The translations under genes were made by a program, and so were the position numbers. Under the pieces are notes generated by a model that worked only from the letters and a program-made list of their open reading frames with translations, was not told the origin of the DNA and did no database searches. 64,000 bases of DNA from Arenimonas sp049195245. GTDB lineage: Bacteria > Pseudomonadota > Gammaproteobacteria > Xanthomonadales > Xanthomonadaceae. Positions 41,673 through 49,818 of this stretch are shown one piece after another. Where the stretch lies: NCBI RefSeq assembly GCF_049195245.1, contig NZ_JBMIRR010000022.1, forward strand, positions 150,291 to 214,290, in the 5' to 3' direction. The first letter of the stretch is position 1, and every line of letters begins with the position of its first letter.

Positions 41673-42752
41673 TCAGGCGTCCAGTACGGCCCTCAGGTCG
41701 GCTTCGGGCACGTCGGTGGCCACGGCGGCCGCGCCCAGCCCATTCCACAGGATCAGCCGGAGCTGGCCGGACAGGGCCTTCTTGTCCAGGCGCATGCGCT
41801 CGAGCAGGGCATCGCCCGACAGCCCGGGCGGCAGCGCCACCGGCAGGCCGAAACGTTCCAGCAGGGCGGCCAGGCGCGCGGTATCGGACCAGGGCGCGCG
41901 GCCGAGGTCGGCCGACAGCCGCGCCGCCAGCACCATGCCCACTGCCACCGCCTCGCCGTGCAGCAGGCCGCCATAGCCCTGCTGGGTCTCGATGGCGTGG
42001 CCGAAAGTATGGCCGAAATTGAGCAGCATGCGCTCGCCCTGTTCGGTCTCGTCGCGCGCCACGATGCCGGCCTTGTGCCGGCAGCTGACGGCGATCGCTT
42101 CGGCCAGCGCGTCGGCGTCGCGCGCCAGCAGCGCTTCGGCGTTCTCTTCGAGCCAGGTGAAGAAGGCCGCATCGGCGATCGCGCCGTACTTCACCACTTC
42201 GGCCAGGCCGGCACGCAATTCGCGGTCCGGCAGGGTGTCGAGCGTGGCGGTGTCGGCCAATACGGCCGACGGCTGGTGGAAGGCACCGACCAGGTTCTTG
42301 CCCTGCGGCAGATCCACCGCGGTCTTGCCGCCGACCGAGGAGTCCACCATCGCCAGCAGGGTGGTGGGCAACTGCACGAAGCGGATGCCGCGCATCCAGC
42401 AGGCCGCCGCGAACCCGGCCAGGTCACCGATCACGCCGCCGCCCAGCGCGACGAGCGTGGCATCGCGGCTGGCGCCTAGCGCGGCCAGCGCCGACAGCAC
42501 CTCGCCGAAGCGCGCCAGCGTTTTCTCCTGCTCGCCGGCCGGCAGCACGCGGGTGCCGACCTGCTTGCCGGCCAGCGCCGTCTCAACCCGCGCCAGGTAG
42601 TGCGGCGCGACATTCGCGTCGGTGACCACCAGCACGTGCCGGCCCGGCACCAGCGCGCGCAGGGCGTCGCCCTGGTCGAGCAGGCCGCGGCCGATGCGGA
42701 TGGGATAGCGGCGCGCGCCCAGCGCGACCTCGACGTCATGCACCTTGTTCAC
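41673..42752 (-). CDS. aroB: 3-dehydroquinate synthase
   Basis: Second enzyme of the shikimate pathway, NAD- and zinc-dependent. The 359-residue protein has VLVVTDANVAPHYL, LPAGEQEKTLARFGEVLSAL, the NAD-binding ALGGGVIGDLAGFAAACWMR, PTTLLAMVDSSVGGKTAVDL, and zinc ligands in MLNFGHTFGHAIETQQGYGG and LLHGEAVAVGM. GTG 42752 overlaps the aroK stop by four bases, the usual aroK-aroB coupling. Identification firm. Confidence 0.98.
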   Translation of the reverse strand: MNKVHDVEVALGARRYPIRIGRGLLDQGDALRALVPGRHVLVVTDANVAPHYLARVETALAGKQVGTRVLPAGEQEKTLARFGEVLSALAALGASRDATLVALGGGVIGDLAGFAAACWMRGIRFVQLPTTLLAMVDSSVGGKTAVDLPQGKNLVGAFHQPSAVLADTATLDTLPDRELRAGLAEVVKYGAIADAAFFTWLEENAEALLARDADALAEAIAVSCRHKAGIVARDETEQGERMLLNFGHTFGHAIETQQGYGGLLHGEAVAVGMVLAARLSADLGRAPWSDTARLAALLERFGLPVALPPGLSGDALLERMRLDKKALSGQLRLILWNGLGAAAVATDVPEADLRAVLDA

Positions 42753-43288
42753 GCGGTCTCCGTGCGCTGCCAGCGCTGTTCAAGCAGGGCGCCCAGGCGC
42801 TCGGCGGCGACGGGCACGCTGAGGCCATCGGCGTCGAAGGCCAGGTCGGCGATGTCGCGGTAGATCGGCCCGCGTTCCACCGCGAGGGACTCGAGCCGCG
42901 CGCGCTTGTCGCCGAAGGCCAGCAGCGGCCGGCTGCGGTCGCGGCCCAGGCGTTCGATCTGCTGGGCCACGCTGACCTGCAGATGCACCACGAAGCCGCG
43001 GGCCCGCAGGTGGTCGCGGTTGGGCCCGGCCAGCACGGCGCCGCCGCCAGTCGCCACCAGTTGCCCTTCGCCGCGCATCAGTTCGGCAATCAGGGCCGAC
43101 TCGCGGGCGCGGAAACCCGCCTCGCCCTCGTGCTCGAAGATCAGCGGCACCGGCGCGCCGGTTATTTCTTCGAGCCGGTGGTCGCAGTCCACGAAGGCCA
43201 GGCCCAGCCGCACCGCCAGGCGCTTGCCGATCGAGGTCTTGCCCGCGCCCATGGGGCCGACGAGCACGAGGTTTGGCGCGGGATTCAT
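42749..43288 (-). CDS. aroK: Shikimate kinase
   Basis: Phosphorylates shikimate with ATP. The 179-residue protein from ATG 43288 has the P-loop NLVLVGPMGAGKTSIGKRLA, the shikimate-binding AFVDCDHRLEEITGAPVPLI, GEAGFRARESALIAEL and GQLVATGGGAVL, with the lid Arg in GRDRSRPLLA. Normal length. Upstream coupling to aroB; divergent from the SDR gene across 64 bases. Identification firm. Confidence 0.97.
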   Translation of the reverse strand: MNPAPNLVLVGPMGAGKTSIGKRLAVRLGLAFVDCDHRLEEITGAPVPLIFEHEGEAGFRARESALIAELMRGEGQLVATGGGAVLAGPNRDHLRARGFVVHLQVSVAQQIERLGRDRSRPLLAFGDKRARLESLAVERGPIYRDIADLAFDADGLSVPVAAERLGALLEQRWQRTETA

Positions 43289-43352
43289 GGGATCGGATGC
43301 TAGCATCCCGACCCCGCGGAGCTGCAGGCTCGCGATTGCGAAGGAAGGCAGG

Positions 43353-44165
43353 ATGAGCGCGGGATTACTGGTGGTGGCAGGGCTGGGCGATGTCGGCATG
43401 CGGCTGGCGCGGCGCTGGCAGCAGGGCGGTGGCGAGGTCGTTGGTGTGCGTCGCCGCGCCGGCGAGGACGAAGGCCGCCTGCGCCAGGTCCGCGCCGACC
43501 TGGCCAGCGGCGAGCGCCTGCAGCTGCTGCCGCGGCGTGCCGATGCGCTGGTGTTCTGCGCGGCGCCCGACCAGCGCGACGAGGTGTCCTACCGCGCGCT
43601 CTACCTGGACGGACTGCGGCGGATGATGGACGCCTGCCAGGCACCGCGGCTGATCTTCGCTTCGTCCACCGCCGTTTATGGTCAGGACCAGGGCGAGTGG
43701 GTGGACGAATCCACGCCCGCCGAAGCCGCCAGCTTCAATGGCCAGGTGCTGCGCGAGGCCGAACGCGCGCTGTCGGATCATGCCGCCGGCATCGCATTGC
43801 GCCTGTCCGGCCTTTATGGCCCCGGCCGCGAGGCGATGCTGCGCAAGGCGCGCACCGGCGAGCCGCCGGCCGCGCGCTGGACCAACCGCCTGCACGTCGA
43901 GGATGCGGCCGCCGCGCTGGCGCACCTGATCGACCTGCCCGCCCCTCAATCGCTATACCTGGGTTCGGACGACGCGCCCGCACTGGAATCGGACGTGGTT
44001 GCCTGGATCCGCGCGCAGGAAGGCTTGCCGGCCCTGGCGCCAGCAACCGGTCCGGCCACCGGGCGCCGGGTGGCCAACACACGGCTGCGGGCGACCGGCT
44101 GGCGGCCCGAGCATCCGGATTACCGCGAAGGTTACGTGCCGCTGCTGCGACCGGCCGCCTCCTGA
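43353..44165 (+). CDS. NAD(P)-dependent epimerase/dehydratase-like SDR protein
   Basis: A 270-residue extended-SDR-like protein (YeeZ-type). LLVVAGLGDVGMRLARRWQQ provides the dinucleotide-binding loop (GxGxxG with a shifted glycine), FASSTAVYGQDQGEWVDEST the catalytic Ser/Tyr region in the usual order, though the YxxxK lysine is not clear, and ALRLSGLYGPGREAMLRKAR the substrate side. ATG 43353 follows AAGGAAGGCAGG. Likely an NAD(P)-binding oxidoreductase or epimerase of unknown substrate, cytosolic. Dodecin follows 64 bases later. Confidence 0.8.
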   Translation: MSAGLLVVAGLGDVGMRLARRWQQGGGEVVGVRRRAGEDEGRLRQVRADLASGERLQLLPRRADALVFCAAPDQRDEVSYRALYLDGLRRMMDACQAPRLIFASSTAVYGQDQGEWVDESTPAEAASFNGQVLREAERALSDHAAGIALRLSGLYGPGREAMLRKARTGEPPAARWTNRLHVEDAAAALAHLIDLPAPQSLYLGSDDAPALESDVVAWIRAQEGLPALAPATGPATGRRVANTRLRATGWRPEHPDYREGYVPLLRPAAS

Positions 44166-44229
44166 CCCGCCGTGCGGGCGGCCCGGGCGTATAGTCCAAG
44201 CGCCCATCCCGGGCCCCTCGGAGAACGCC

Positions 44230-44442
44230 ATGGCAACGTCCACTGTCACCAAGGTCATCGAAGTTTCCGCCTCGTCCAAGAAAGGCATCGAAGATGCCGT
44301 GCAGACCGGCCTGAAGAAGGTCGCCAAGAGCGTGAAGAACATCAAGGGCGCCTGGGTCAACGACGTCAAGGTGGTCTGCAACGACGACGGAAGCGTGTCG
44401 GAATGGCGCGTCAACATGCGCGTGAGCTTCGTCGTCAGCTGA
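44230..44442 (+). CDS. Dodecin family flavin-storage protein
   Basis: A 70-residue protein of the dodecin family, hollow dodecamers that bind flavins (or CoA) between aromatic residues. VTKVIEVSASSKKGIEDAVQ is the helix, then NIKGAWVNDVKVVCNDDGSV with the flavin-stacking Trp, and EWRVNMRVSFVVS as the final strand. Length and order match the family closely. Probably a flavin buffer. It lies just upstream of pdxH, an FMN-dependent enzyme, 88 bases away. Confidence 0.95.
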   Translation: MATSTVTKVIEVSASSKKGIEDAVQTGLKKVAKSVKNIKGAWVNDVKVVCNDDGSVSEWRVNMRVSFVVS

Positions 44443-44457
44443 AGCGCGCAGCGGCAG

Positions 44458-44481
44458 CCCCGCCGGCCGTCGCCGGTGGGG
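44458..44481 (+). other. Very stable GC stem-loop after dodecin
   Basis: CCCCGCCGGC and GCCGGTGGGG form a ten-pair stem (one G-U) with a four-base CGTC loop, 15 bases after the dodecin stop. No T-tract follows, so it may be a weak or factor-assisted terminator or an mRNA-stabilising hairpin between dodecin and pdxH. Confidence 0.4.
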
Positions 44482-44530
44482 TGCAGCCGCCGCCCATCGG
44501 AGCGACAATGCGGGAAACCTGGAGTTCCGC

Positions 44531-45124
44531 ATGAGCGACCTGTACGCCGAAGCCCTGCAAACCTTCGCCCGCCTGCTGGCGGAGGCCACGGCAGCGGGTG
44601 ATCCCGAACCTACTGCCATGACCGTGGCCACCGCCGATGCGCAGGGCCGGCCGTCGGCACGCACCGTGCTGCTCAAGGCCTTCGACGAACGCGGCTTCGT
44701 GTTCTACACCAACTTCGACAGCCGCAAGGGCCGCCAGCTGGCCGCAAATCCGCAGGCCGCGCTGCTGTTCCTGTGGAAGACCCTGCGCGACCAGGTGCAG
44801 GTGAAGGTCGAGGGCACGGTGGAGCCGGTGACCGTGGCCGAGGCCGACGACTACTTCGCCTCGCGCCCGCGTCCCAGCCAGATCGGCGCCTGGGCCTCGC
44901 TGCAGTCGCAGACCCTGGAGGCGCGCGAGACCTTCGAGGCGCGCATCGATGCCTTCGAGAAGAAGTTCGAAGGTGGTCCGGTGCCGCGGCCGCCGCACTG
45001 GTCCGGTTTCCGGGTGGTGCCCGAGCGCATCGAGTTCTGGTACGGCGCGCGCTACCGCCTGCACGAGCGCCAGTCCTACGAACGCGTGGACGGCCAGTGG
45101 CGCCAGCGGATGCTGTATCCGTGA
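44531..45124 (+). CDS. pdxH: Pyridoxamine 5'-phosphate oxidase
   Basis: FMN enzyme converting pyridoxine/pyridoxamine 5'-phosphate to PLP. The 197-residue protein has PTAMTVATADAQGRPSARTV, LKAFDERGFVFYTNFDSRKG, SRPRPSQIGAWASLQSQTL, VPRPPHWSGFRVVPERIEFW and a C-terminal RLHERQSYERVDGQWRQRML then YP, the PdxH signature including the terminal R-L-x-P-like end. Slightly shorter than E. coli PdxH at the N-terminus. Four-base overlap with the next gene. Identification firm. Confidence 0.97.
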   Translation: MSDLYAEALQTFARLLAEATAAGDPEPTAMTVATADAQGRPSARTVLLKAFDERGFVFYTNFDSRKGRQLAANPQAALLFLWKTLRDQVQVKVEGTVEPVTVAEADDYFASRPRPSQIGAWASLQSQTLEARETFEARIDAFEKKFEGGPVPRPPHWSGFRVVPERIEFWYGARYRLHERQSYERVDGQWRQRMLYP

Positions 45125-45924
45125 GCCACGGCCCGCGGCGCATTGTCTGCCTGACCGAAGAGCCCACCGAAGTCCTGTACGCGCTGGGCGAGCAGGACCG
45201 CATCGTCGGCATTTCCGGCTTCACCGTGCGTCCGCCGCGCGCGCGCAAGGAGAAACCCAAGGTCAGCGCGTTCACCAGCGCCCGCATCGGCGAGATCCTC
45301 AAGCTCGAGCCCGATTTCGTGGTCGGCTTCTCCGACATCCAGGCCGACATCGCCGCCGAGCTGATCCGGCACGGCATCGAGGTGTGGATCAGCAACCACC
45401 GCAGCGTCGCCGACACCCTGGACTACGTGCGCCGGCTGGGCGCGCTGGTGGGCGCGGCGGCGAAGGCCGCGGACTATGCCGATGCGCTGCAGCGTGGCCT
45501 GGACGAAGTGGCGGCCGCCTCGGCGACGCTGGCGCGCCGCCCCAGGGTGTATTTCGAAGAGTGGGACGAGCCGCGCATCAGCGGCATCCGCTGGGTGGCG
45601 GAACTGGTGCGCATCGCCGGCGGCGACGACATCTTTCCGGAGCTGGCCGCGCAGTCGCTGGCGAAGCACCGCATTCTGGCCGACGACCGCGAGATCATCG
45701 CCCGTGCCCCCGACATCGTGTTCGGGTCCTGGTGCGGCAAGAAGTTCCAGCCCGGCAAGGTGGCCGCGCGTCCCGGCTGGGAAAGCGTACCGGCGGTGCG
45801 CGACGGACAGCTGCACGAGATCAAGTCGCCGATCATCCTGCAGCCCGGGCCGGCGGCGCTGACCGACGGCGTGCGGGAGATGGCGGCGCACATCCGCCGC
45901 TGGGCCGAGCGCCCGCACGGCTGA
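45121..45924 (+). CDS. Cobalamin-binding/BtuF-like periplasmic-binding-fold protein without signal peptide
   Basis: A 267-residue protein of the helical-backbone binding-protein fold. GPRRIVCLTEEPTEVLYALG, EILKLEPDFVVGFSDIQADI, AAELIRHGIEVWISNHRSV, YFEEWDEPRISGIRWVAELV and ARAPDIVFGSWCGKKFQPG match BtuF-type proteins. GTG 45121 overlaps the pdxH stop and leaves no room for a secretion signal, so a cytosolic location is likely, unlike BtuF proper. No BtuC/BtuD gene is adjacent. Ligand (cobalamin or another corrinoid/metal complex) is inferred from family only. Confidence 0.78.
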   Translation: MSHGPRRIVCLTEEPTEVLYALGEQDRIVGISGFTVRPPRARKEKPKVSAFTSARIGEILKLEPDFVVGFSDIQADIAAELIRHGIEVWISNHRSVADTLDYVRRLGALVGAAAKAADYADALQRGLDEVAAASATLARRPRVYFEEWDEPRISGIRWVAELVRIAGGDDIFPELAAQSLAKHRILADDREIIARAPDIVFGSWCGKKFQPGKVAARPGWESVPAVRDGQLHEIKSPIILQPGPAALTDGVREMAAHIRRWAERPHG

Positions 45925-45939
45925 CGCCGCTCCGCCGGA

Positions 45940-46962
45940 TCAGTCCTGCAGCACCTGCACCCCGAGTTCGGCCAGCATGCCGGTCATGCGGCCGGTGCGG
46001 GCCGCGCTTTCACTGGACGCATTGCCCTGCTGCGCGCGCTTGGCCACACCCTCGGCAATCGCCGCCAGGCGGAAGAAGCTGAAGGCCAGCACGAAGGGCC
46101 AGTCGGCCGGGATCGGCCGCCCGGTCAGCGCGGAATATCGCGCCAGCAGCGCGGCCTCGTCCGGAATGCCCAGGGCCGCGCGGTCCAGCCCGGCCAGGCC
46201 GGGCAGGGCGGGGTTGCGCGGCAGGCGCAGCGCCATGCAGAAATAGCCCAGGTCCGCCAGCGGGTGGCCCAGGGTCGACAGCTCCCAGTCCACGATAGCG
46301 ATCACGCGTGGCTGGGTGGGGTGGAACATCAGGTTGTCGATGCGGAAATCGCCGTGCGCCAGCGCCACCACGCCATCGTCGGGCGGGCAGCGGCGCGGCA
46401 GTTCGGCGATCAGGGTTTCCATCGCCGGCGTCGGCTGCGTTTCGCTGGCGCGGTACTGCTCGGTCCAGCGGCGCAGCTGGCGTTCGAAATAATTGCCGGG
46501 CTTGCCGTAGTCGGCCAGGCCCACCGCCGACGGATCCACCGTGTGCAGGGCCGCCATCGCGTCGATGATGCCGTCGTAGATCGCGCCGCGGCCGGCGGCA
46601 TCGACGTCGGGCAAGGACGGATCCCAGAGGATGCGGCCTTCGACGAACTGCATCAGATAGAACATCGAGCCGATCACGGTGTCATCGGTGCAAAGGTGCA
46701 GCGGCTCGGCCACCGGCACCTGGCTGCCGTGCAGCGCCTGCAGCACGCGGAACTCGCGGTCCACCGCATGCGCCGAGGGCAGCAGCACGCCGGGCGGCTT
46801 GCGGCGCAGCACGTAGGTGCCGCTGGCGGCGTCGATGCGATAGGTGGGGTTGGACTGGCCACCCTTGAACTTCGTGGCCACCAGGGGCCCGCGGAAACCG
46901 GGCACGTGCGCCTGCAGGTAATCGGCGAGCGCCGCTTCGGGCAAGGCCAGGGGATCGGTCAT
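45940..46962 (-). CDS. Phosphotransferase-family (APH-like kinase fold) protein
   Basis: A 340-residue protein with the aminoglycoside-phosphotransferase fold, similar to ACAD10/11-like kinases. RGPLVATKFKGGQSNPTYRI contains the nucleotide loop, then YVLRRKPPGVLLPSAHAVDR with the ATP-binding lysine region; catalytic loop ALAHGDFRIDNLMFHPTQPR and metal-binding IAIVDWELSTLGHPLAD. In acyl-CoA metabolism such proteins phosphorylate 4-hydroxyacyl groups; no such genes are nearby, so the substrate is unknown. Last gene of the minus-strand yggS-proC run. Confidence 0.87.
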   Translation of the reverse strand: MTDPLALPEAALADYLQAHVPGFRGPLVATKFKGGQSNPTYRIDAASGTYVLRRKPPGVLLPSAHAVDREFRVLQALHGSQVPVAEPLHLCTDDTVIGSMFYLMQFVEGRILWDPSLPDVDAAGRGAIYDGIIDAMAALHTVDPSAVGLADYGKPGNYFERQLRRWTEQYRASETQPTPAMETLIAELPRRCPPDDGVVALAHGDFRIDNLMFHPTQPRVIAIVDWELSTLGHPLADLGYFCMALRLPRNPALPGLAGLDRAALGIPDEAALLARYSALTGRPIPADWPFVLAFSFFRLAAIAEGVAKRAQQGNASSESAARTGRMTGMLAELGVQVLQD

Positions 46963-46981
46963 GGGCGGGTGCCTGGGGTCA

Positions 46982-47665
46982 TCAGTAATAAGTCCACAGC
47001 TCGCGTTCGCCGTGCAGGTGCGGCAGCGCGTTCCAGCTGCCCAGTCGCAGGCGGCGGCCAGCGGGATGGAATTCCGAGAGCGCGCTGTTGCGCAGCGAAA
47101 GATTGAGCTCGACCGCGCGCGTGTCCGGAACGTCCAGCGCCATCTGCGCCAGGCGCGAGATCACGCCACCCGAGCTGAGCACCAGCACTTCGCCGTCGCC
47201 GGCCAGGGCTTCAAGCCGTTCGCCGGCCGACTGCACGCGCTGGCCGAAGGCGGCCCAGGATTCGGGCAGGTCCGGCAGCTCGTCGCGGGCCCAGGCCAGC
47301 AGCGCCGCCTGCAGCATCGCGCCGACGTCACGCGGGTGGCCGCTGCGGCTGGCCACCGCGATCGGATGCTCGGGGTCGCGCGCAAGGTAAGCACTGAAGA
47401 CGGCCTGGTGGTCGAACTCGGCGAAGCCTTCATCGGCCACTGGCTCGGGCAGGGGCAGCCCCGCCGCCGCGAAGGCTGCGGCCACGCCTTCGGCGGTCTG
47501 CCGGTGCCGGCGCATGCCGCCCACCACCACCGCCTGGAACCGGTGACCGCCGCGCGCCAGCCACTCGCCCAGCCGCCGCGACTGCAGCTGGCCGCGCTCG
47601 GAAAGATTGTCGTAGTCGGCGGCCCCGTAGCTGGCCTGGCCATGTCGTACCAGCAGCAGGCTCAC
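46982..47665 (-). CDS. Histidine phosphatase family protein
   Basis: A 227-residue phosphoglycerate-mutase-like phosphatase. The catalytic LLLVRHGQASYGAADYDNLS holds the RHG motif at the extreme N-terminus, with VVVGGMRRHRQTAEGVAAAF and VLVLSSGGVISRLAQMALDV (the usual second His, GH, is replaced by SSGG) completing the site region. GTG 47665 overlaps the DUF4426 gene by four bases. A missing second catalytic His, if real, would reduce ordinary phosphatase activity. The substrate is unknown. Confidence 0.82.
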   Translation of the reverse strand: MSLLLVRHGQASYGAADYDNLSERGQLQSRRLGEWLARGGHRFQAVVVGGMRRHRQTAEGVAAAFAAAGLPLPEPVADEGFAEFDHQAVFSAYLARDPEHPIAVASRSGHPRDVGAMLQAALLAWARDELPDLPESWAAFGQRVQSAGERLEALAGDGEVLVLSSGGVISRLAQMALDVPDTRAVELNLSLRNSALSEFHPAGRRLRLGSWNALPHLHGERELWTYY

Positions 47666-48105
47666 TCGACGAAGAACTCCTGCCGGAAGCTGGCCTTGAT
47701 CGGGGCGGCGCCGGCCACCGTCACTTCCAGTTCGAAGGTGAGGGTGTCCTGGCCGGCGATGCGGGCTTCGGCCAGGTAGTAGATCGCGTCGCCCTCGCGC
47801 ACCTCGCGGGCGCGCAATCCAACGCGCTGGCCGCTGAGGTTGGTCACCGCCAGCTTCACCTGCGCCGGCACCGCGCGGTCGGCGCCGGGGCCGCCCTGGC
47901 GCACCGCGATGTTGACCAGGGCGCGGTTGGCCGAGCGCGTGATGCCGCTGCGGCGCGCCACCTCGGGGGTGATGCGCGTGCTGGGCAGCGCGTTGTAGTG
48001 CACGACGTACTCGCCGGCGCGCGTGGAGTTCTGCGCCAGGGCCGGCCAGGCCAGCAGCAGCGCCAGCATCACCAGCATCATCGGAACCAGGATCGGGCGA
48101 CGCAT
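47662..48105 (-). CDS. DUF4426-type exported protein, unknown function
   Basis: A 147-residue secreted protein; ATG 48105 gives signal MRRPILVPMMLVMLALLLAW then PALAQ. The mature sequence GEYVVHYNALPSTRITPEVA, RSANRALVNIAVRQ and QDTLTFELEVTVAGAAPIKA fits the DUF4426 family of small periplasmic proteins (immunoglobulin-like strands). It lies between proC and the histidine phosphatase gene, on the same strand. No biochemical role is known to me. Confidence 0.75.
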   Translation of the reverse strand: MRRPILVPMMLVMLALLLAWPALAQNSTRAGEYVVHYNALPSTRITPEVARRSGITRSANRALVNIAVRQGGPGADRAVPAQVKLAVTNLSGQRVGLRAREVREGDAIYYLAEARIAGQDTLTFELEVTVAGAAPIKASFRQEFFVE

Positions 48106-48180
48106 GGCCGTCACTCCTGCAGGCGGGCACCCATCATCGCGCCGCGGCGCAAGGCTGTCATCCACGGCGCGTGAATGCAC

Positions 48181-49020
48181 TCAGGAGGTTCCTGCCGACA
48201 GTTCCCGGCCACGCCGGGTGGCGGCCGATACCGCGGCGTCCACCAGCGCGCGCAGGCCGCCGGCCTCAAAGGTTTCGATGGCCGCCTGCGTGGTGCCGCC
48301 CGGCGACGTGACGCGCTGGCGCAGCACTGCGGCGGGTTCGCCGGTTTCGTCGAGCATGCGCGCTGCGCCGAGCACGGTCTGCACCACCAGGGCGCGCGCG
48401 GTGTCGGCCGACAGGCCCTGGGCTTCGCCGGCCGCCTGCATGGCCTCGGCCAGCAGGAACACGTAGGCCGGGCCGCTGCCCGAGACCGCGGTGACGGCGT
48501 CCATCAGGCGCTCATCCGGGATCCAGGCCGTGATGCCTGCGGCCTGCATCAGCGCCTCGGCCGCCTCGCGCTGTGCGGGCTGGACCCGGGCATTGGCGTA
48601 CAGGCCGGTGGCCCCGGCCCCGAGCAGGGCGGGCGTGTTGGGCATGGTTCGGACCACGGCCTGGTCGCCACCCAGCCAGCTGTCGATCTGTCCGGTGGTG
48701 ATGCCCGCGGCGATCGAGATGACCAAGGGACGGCGCGCCGCCGCCAGCGGTGCCAGCGATTCGCAGACCGCGCGCATCACCTGCGGCTTCACCGCCAGCA
48801 CCCAGGTGCCGGCGGGTCCGGCCGCGTCCAGCCCGTGCTCCCCGGCCCACAGGCCGTAGTCGGCCACCAGGGCCTGGCGCAGGGCCGCCACGGGTTCGGC
48901 CACCCGCAGCTGGCCGGGCGCGTGGCCACGCGCCACCAGGCCGCCGATCAGGCTGCGGGCCATGTTGCCGCCGCCGATGAAGGCGATGGCGGCGGAGGAG
49001 TCGGGAGTGTCGGGGGTCAT
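48181..49020 (-). CDS. proC: Pyrroline-5-carboxylate reductase
   Basis: Final step of proline synthesis, NAD(P)H-dependent. The 279-residue protein from ATG 49020 has IAFIGGGNMARSLIGGLVAR, VLAVKPQVMRAVCESLAPL, ISIAAGITTGQIDSWL, RTMPNTPALLGAGATGLYAN, and the C-terminal signature VSGSGPAYVFLLAEAMQAAG with RVTSPGGTTQAAIETFEAGG. ATGA overlap with the upstream yggS, a conserved pair. Identification firm. Confidence 0.98.
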   Translation of the reverse strand: MTPDTPDSSAAIAFIGGGNMARSLIGGLVARGHAPGQLRVAEPVAALRQALVADYGLWAGEHGLDAAGPAGTWVLAVKPQVMRAVCESLAPLAAARRPLVISIAAGITTGQIDSWLGGDQAVVRTMPNTPALLGAGATGLYANARVQPAQREAAEALMQAAGITAWIPDERLMDAVTAVSGSGPAYVFLLAEAMQAAGEAQGLSADTARALVVQTVLGAARMLDETGEPAAVLRQRVTSPGGTTQAAIETFEAGGLRALVDAAVSAATRRGRELSAGTS

Positions 49021-49730
49021 GGGTTCACGGCGGGTGGGGGAGTGGGGGAGGCGCTGCGGGCCCCGAACAGGGCCGTACCGAGGCGCACGAGCGTGGCGCC
49101 CTCGGCGATGGCCAGGTCGAAATCCTCGCTCATGCCCATGGACAGGGTATCGATTCCGGCGTGGTGCGCGGCCAGGTCGTCGAACAACCGGCGCAGGGCG
49201 TGGAAACTGGCCCGGCGCCGGGCCGGGTCCGGATGCGGCTCGGGAATGGCCATCAGCCCGCGAAGACGCAGGTTCGGCGCGGCCAGCACCTGATCGGCCA
49301 GGGCGGCGACCTGGTCCGGAGCGCAGCCGGATTTTCCGGCCTCGCCATCCACGTTCACCTGCAGCAGCACGTTCAGCGGCGGGCGGCCGGGACCGCGGGC
49401 CTGGTCCAGTGCGGCCACCAGTTTGGGCCGGTCCACCGACTGCACCCAGTCGAAGTGGGCCGCGGCCTCGCGGCACTTGTTGGACTGCAGGTGGCCGATC
49501 AGGTGCCACTCCAGCGACAGGTCCGACAGCGCCCGCACCTTCTCAATGCCTTCCTGCACGTAGTTCTCGCCGAAGACCGACTGACCCGCGGCGGCCAGCG
49601 CACGCACCTCGTCGGCGGTCCGGGTCTTGGACACCGCCAGCAGCGTCACGGACCGTGGCCTCCCCGCCAGCGTGGCCGCGTTTTCAATGGTTTGCAGGAC
49701 GCCGTGAAGGGTCTGGTGTAGCGATGGCAT
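49017..49730 (-). CDS. YggS-family PLP homeostasis protein
   Basis: A 237-residue PLP-binding protein of the YggS/PROSC family, which buffers PLP and affects amino-acid homeostasis. VTLLAVSKTRTADEVRALAA contains the PLP lysine; then FGENYVQEGIEKVRALSDLS, EWHLIGHLQSNKCREAAAHF and IDTLSMGMSEDFDLAIAEGA. The last of these is the family signature. First gene of the minus-strand run, divergent from pilT over 88 bases; the proC-yggS-pilT neighbourhood is common in gammaproteobacteria. Identification firm. Confidence 0.96.
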   Translation of the reverse strand: MPSLHQTLHGVLQTIENAATLAGRPRSVTLLAVSKTRTADEVRALAAAGQSVFGENYVQEGIEKVRALSDLSLEWHLIGHLQSNKCREAAAHFDWVQSVDRPKLVAALDQARGPGRPPLNVLLQVNVDGEAGKSGCAPDQVAALADQVLAAPNLRLRGLMAIPEPHPDPARRRASFHALRRLFDDLAAHHAGIDTLSMGMSEDFDLAIAEGATLVRLGTALFGARSASPTPPPAVNP

Positions 49731-49818
49731 GGGGGGTATTCACCTTCGTGGTTAGGGCTATACTGCCCCGGGGACACGCGGTCGCCTATCCGTTGACGCG
49801 CTGAGGGGACAATACAAA

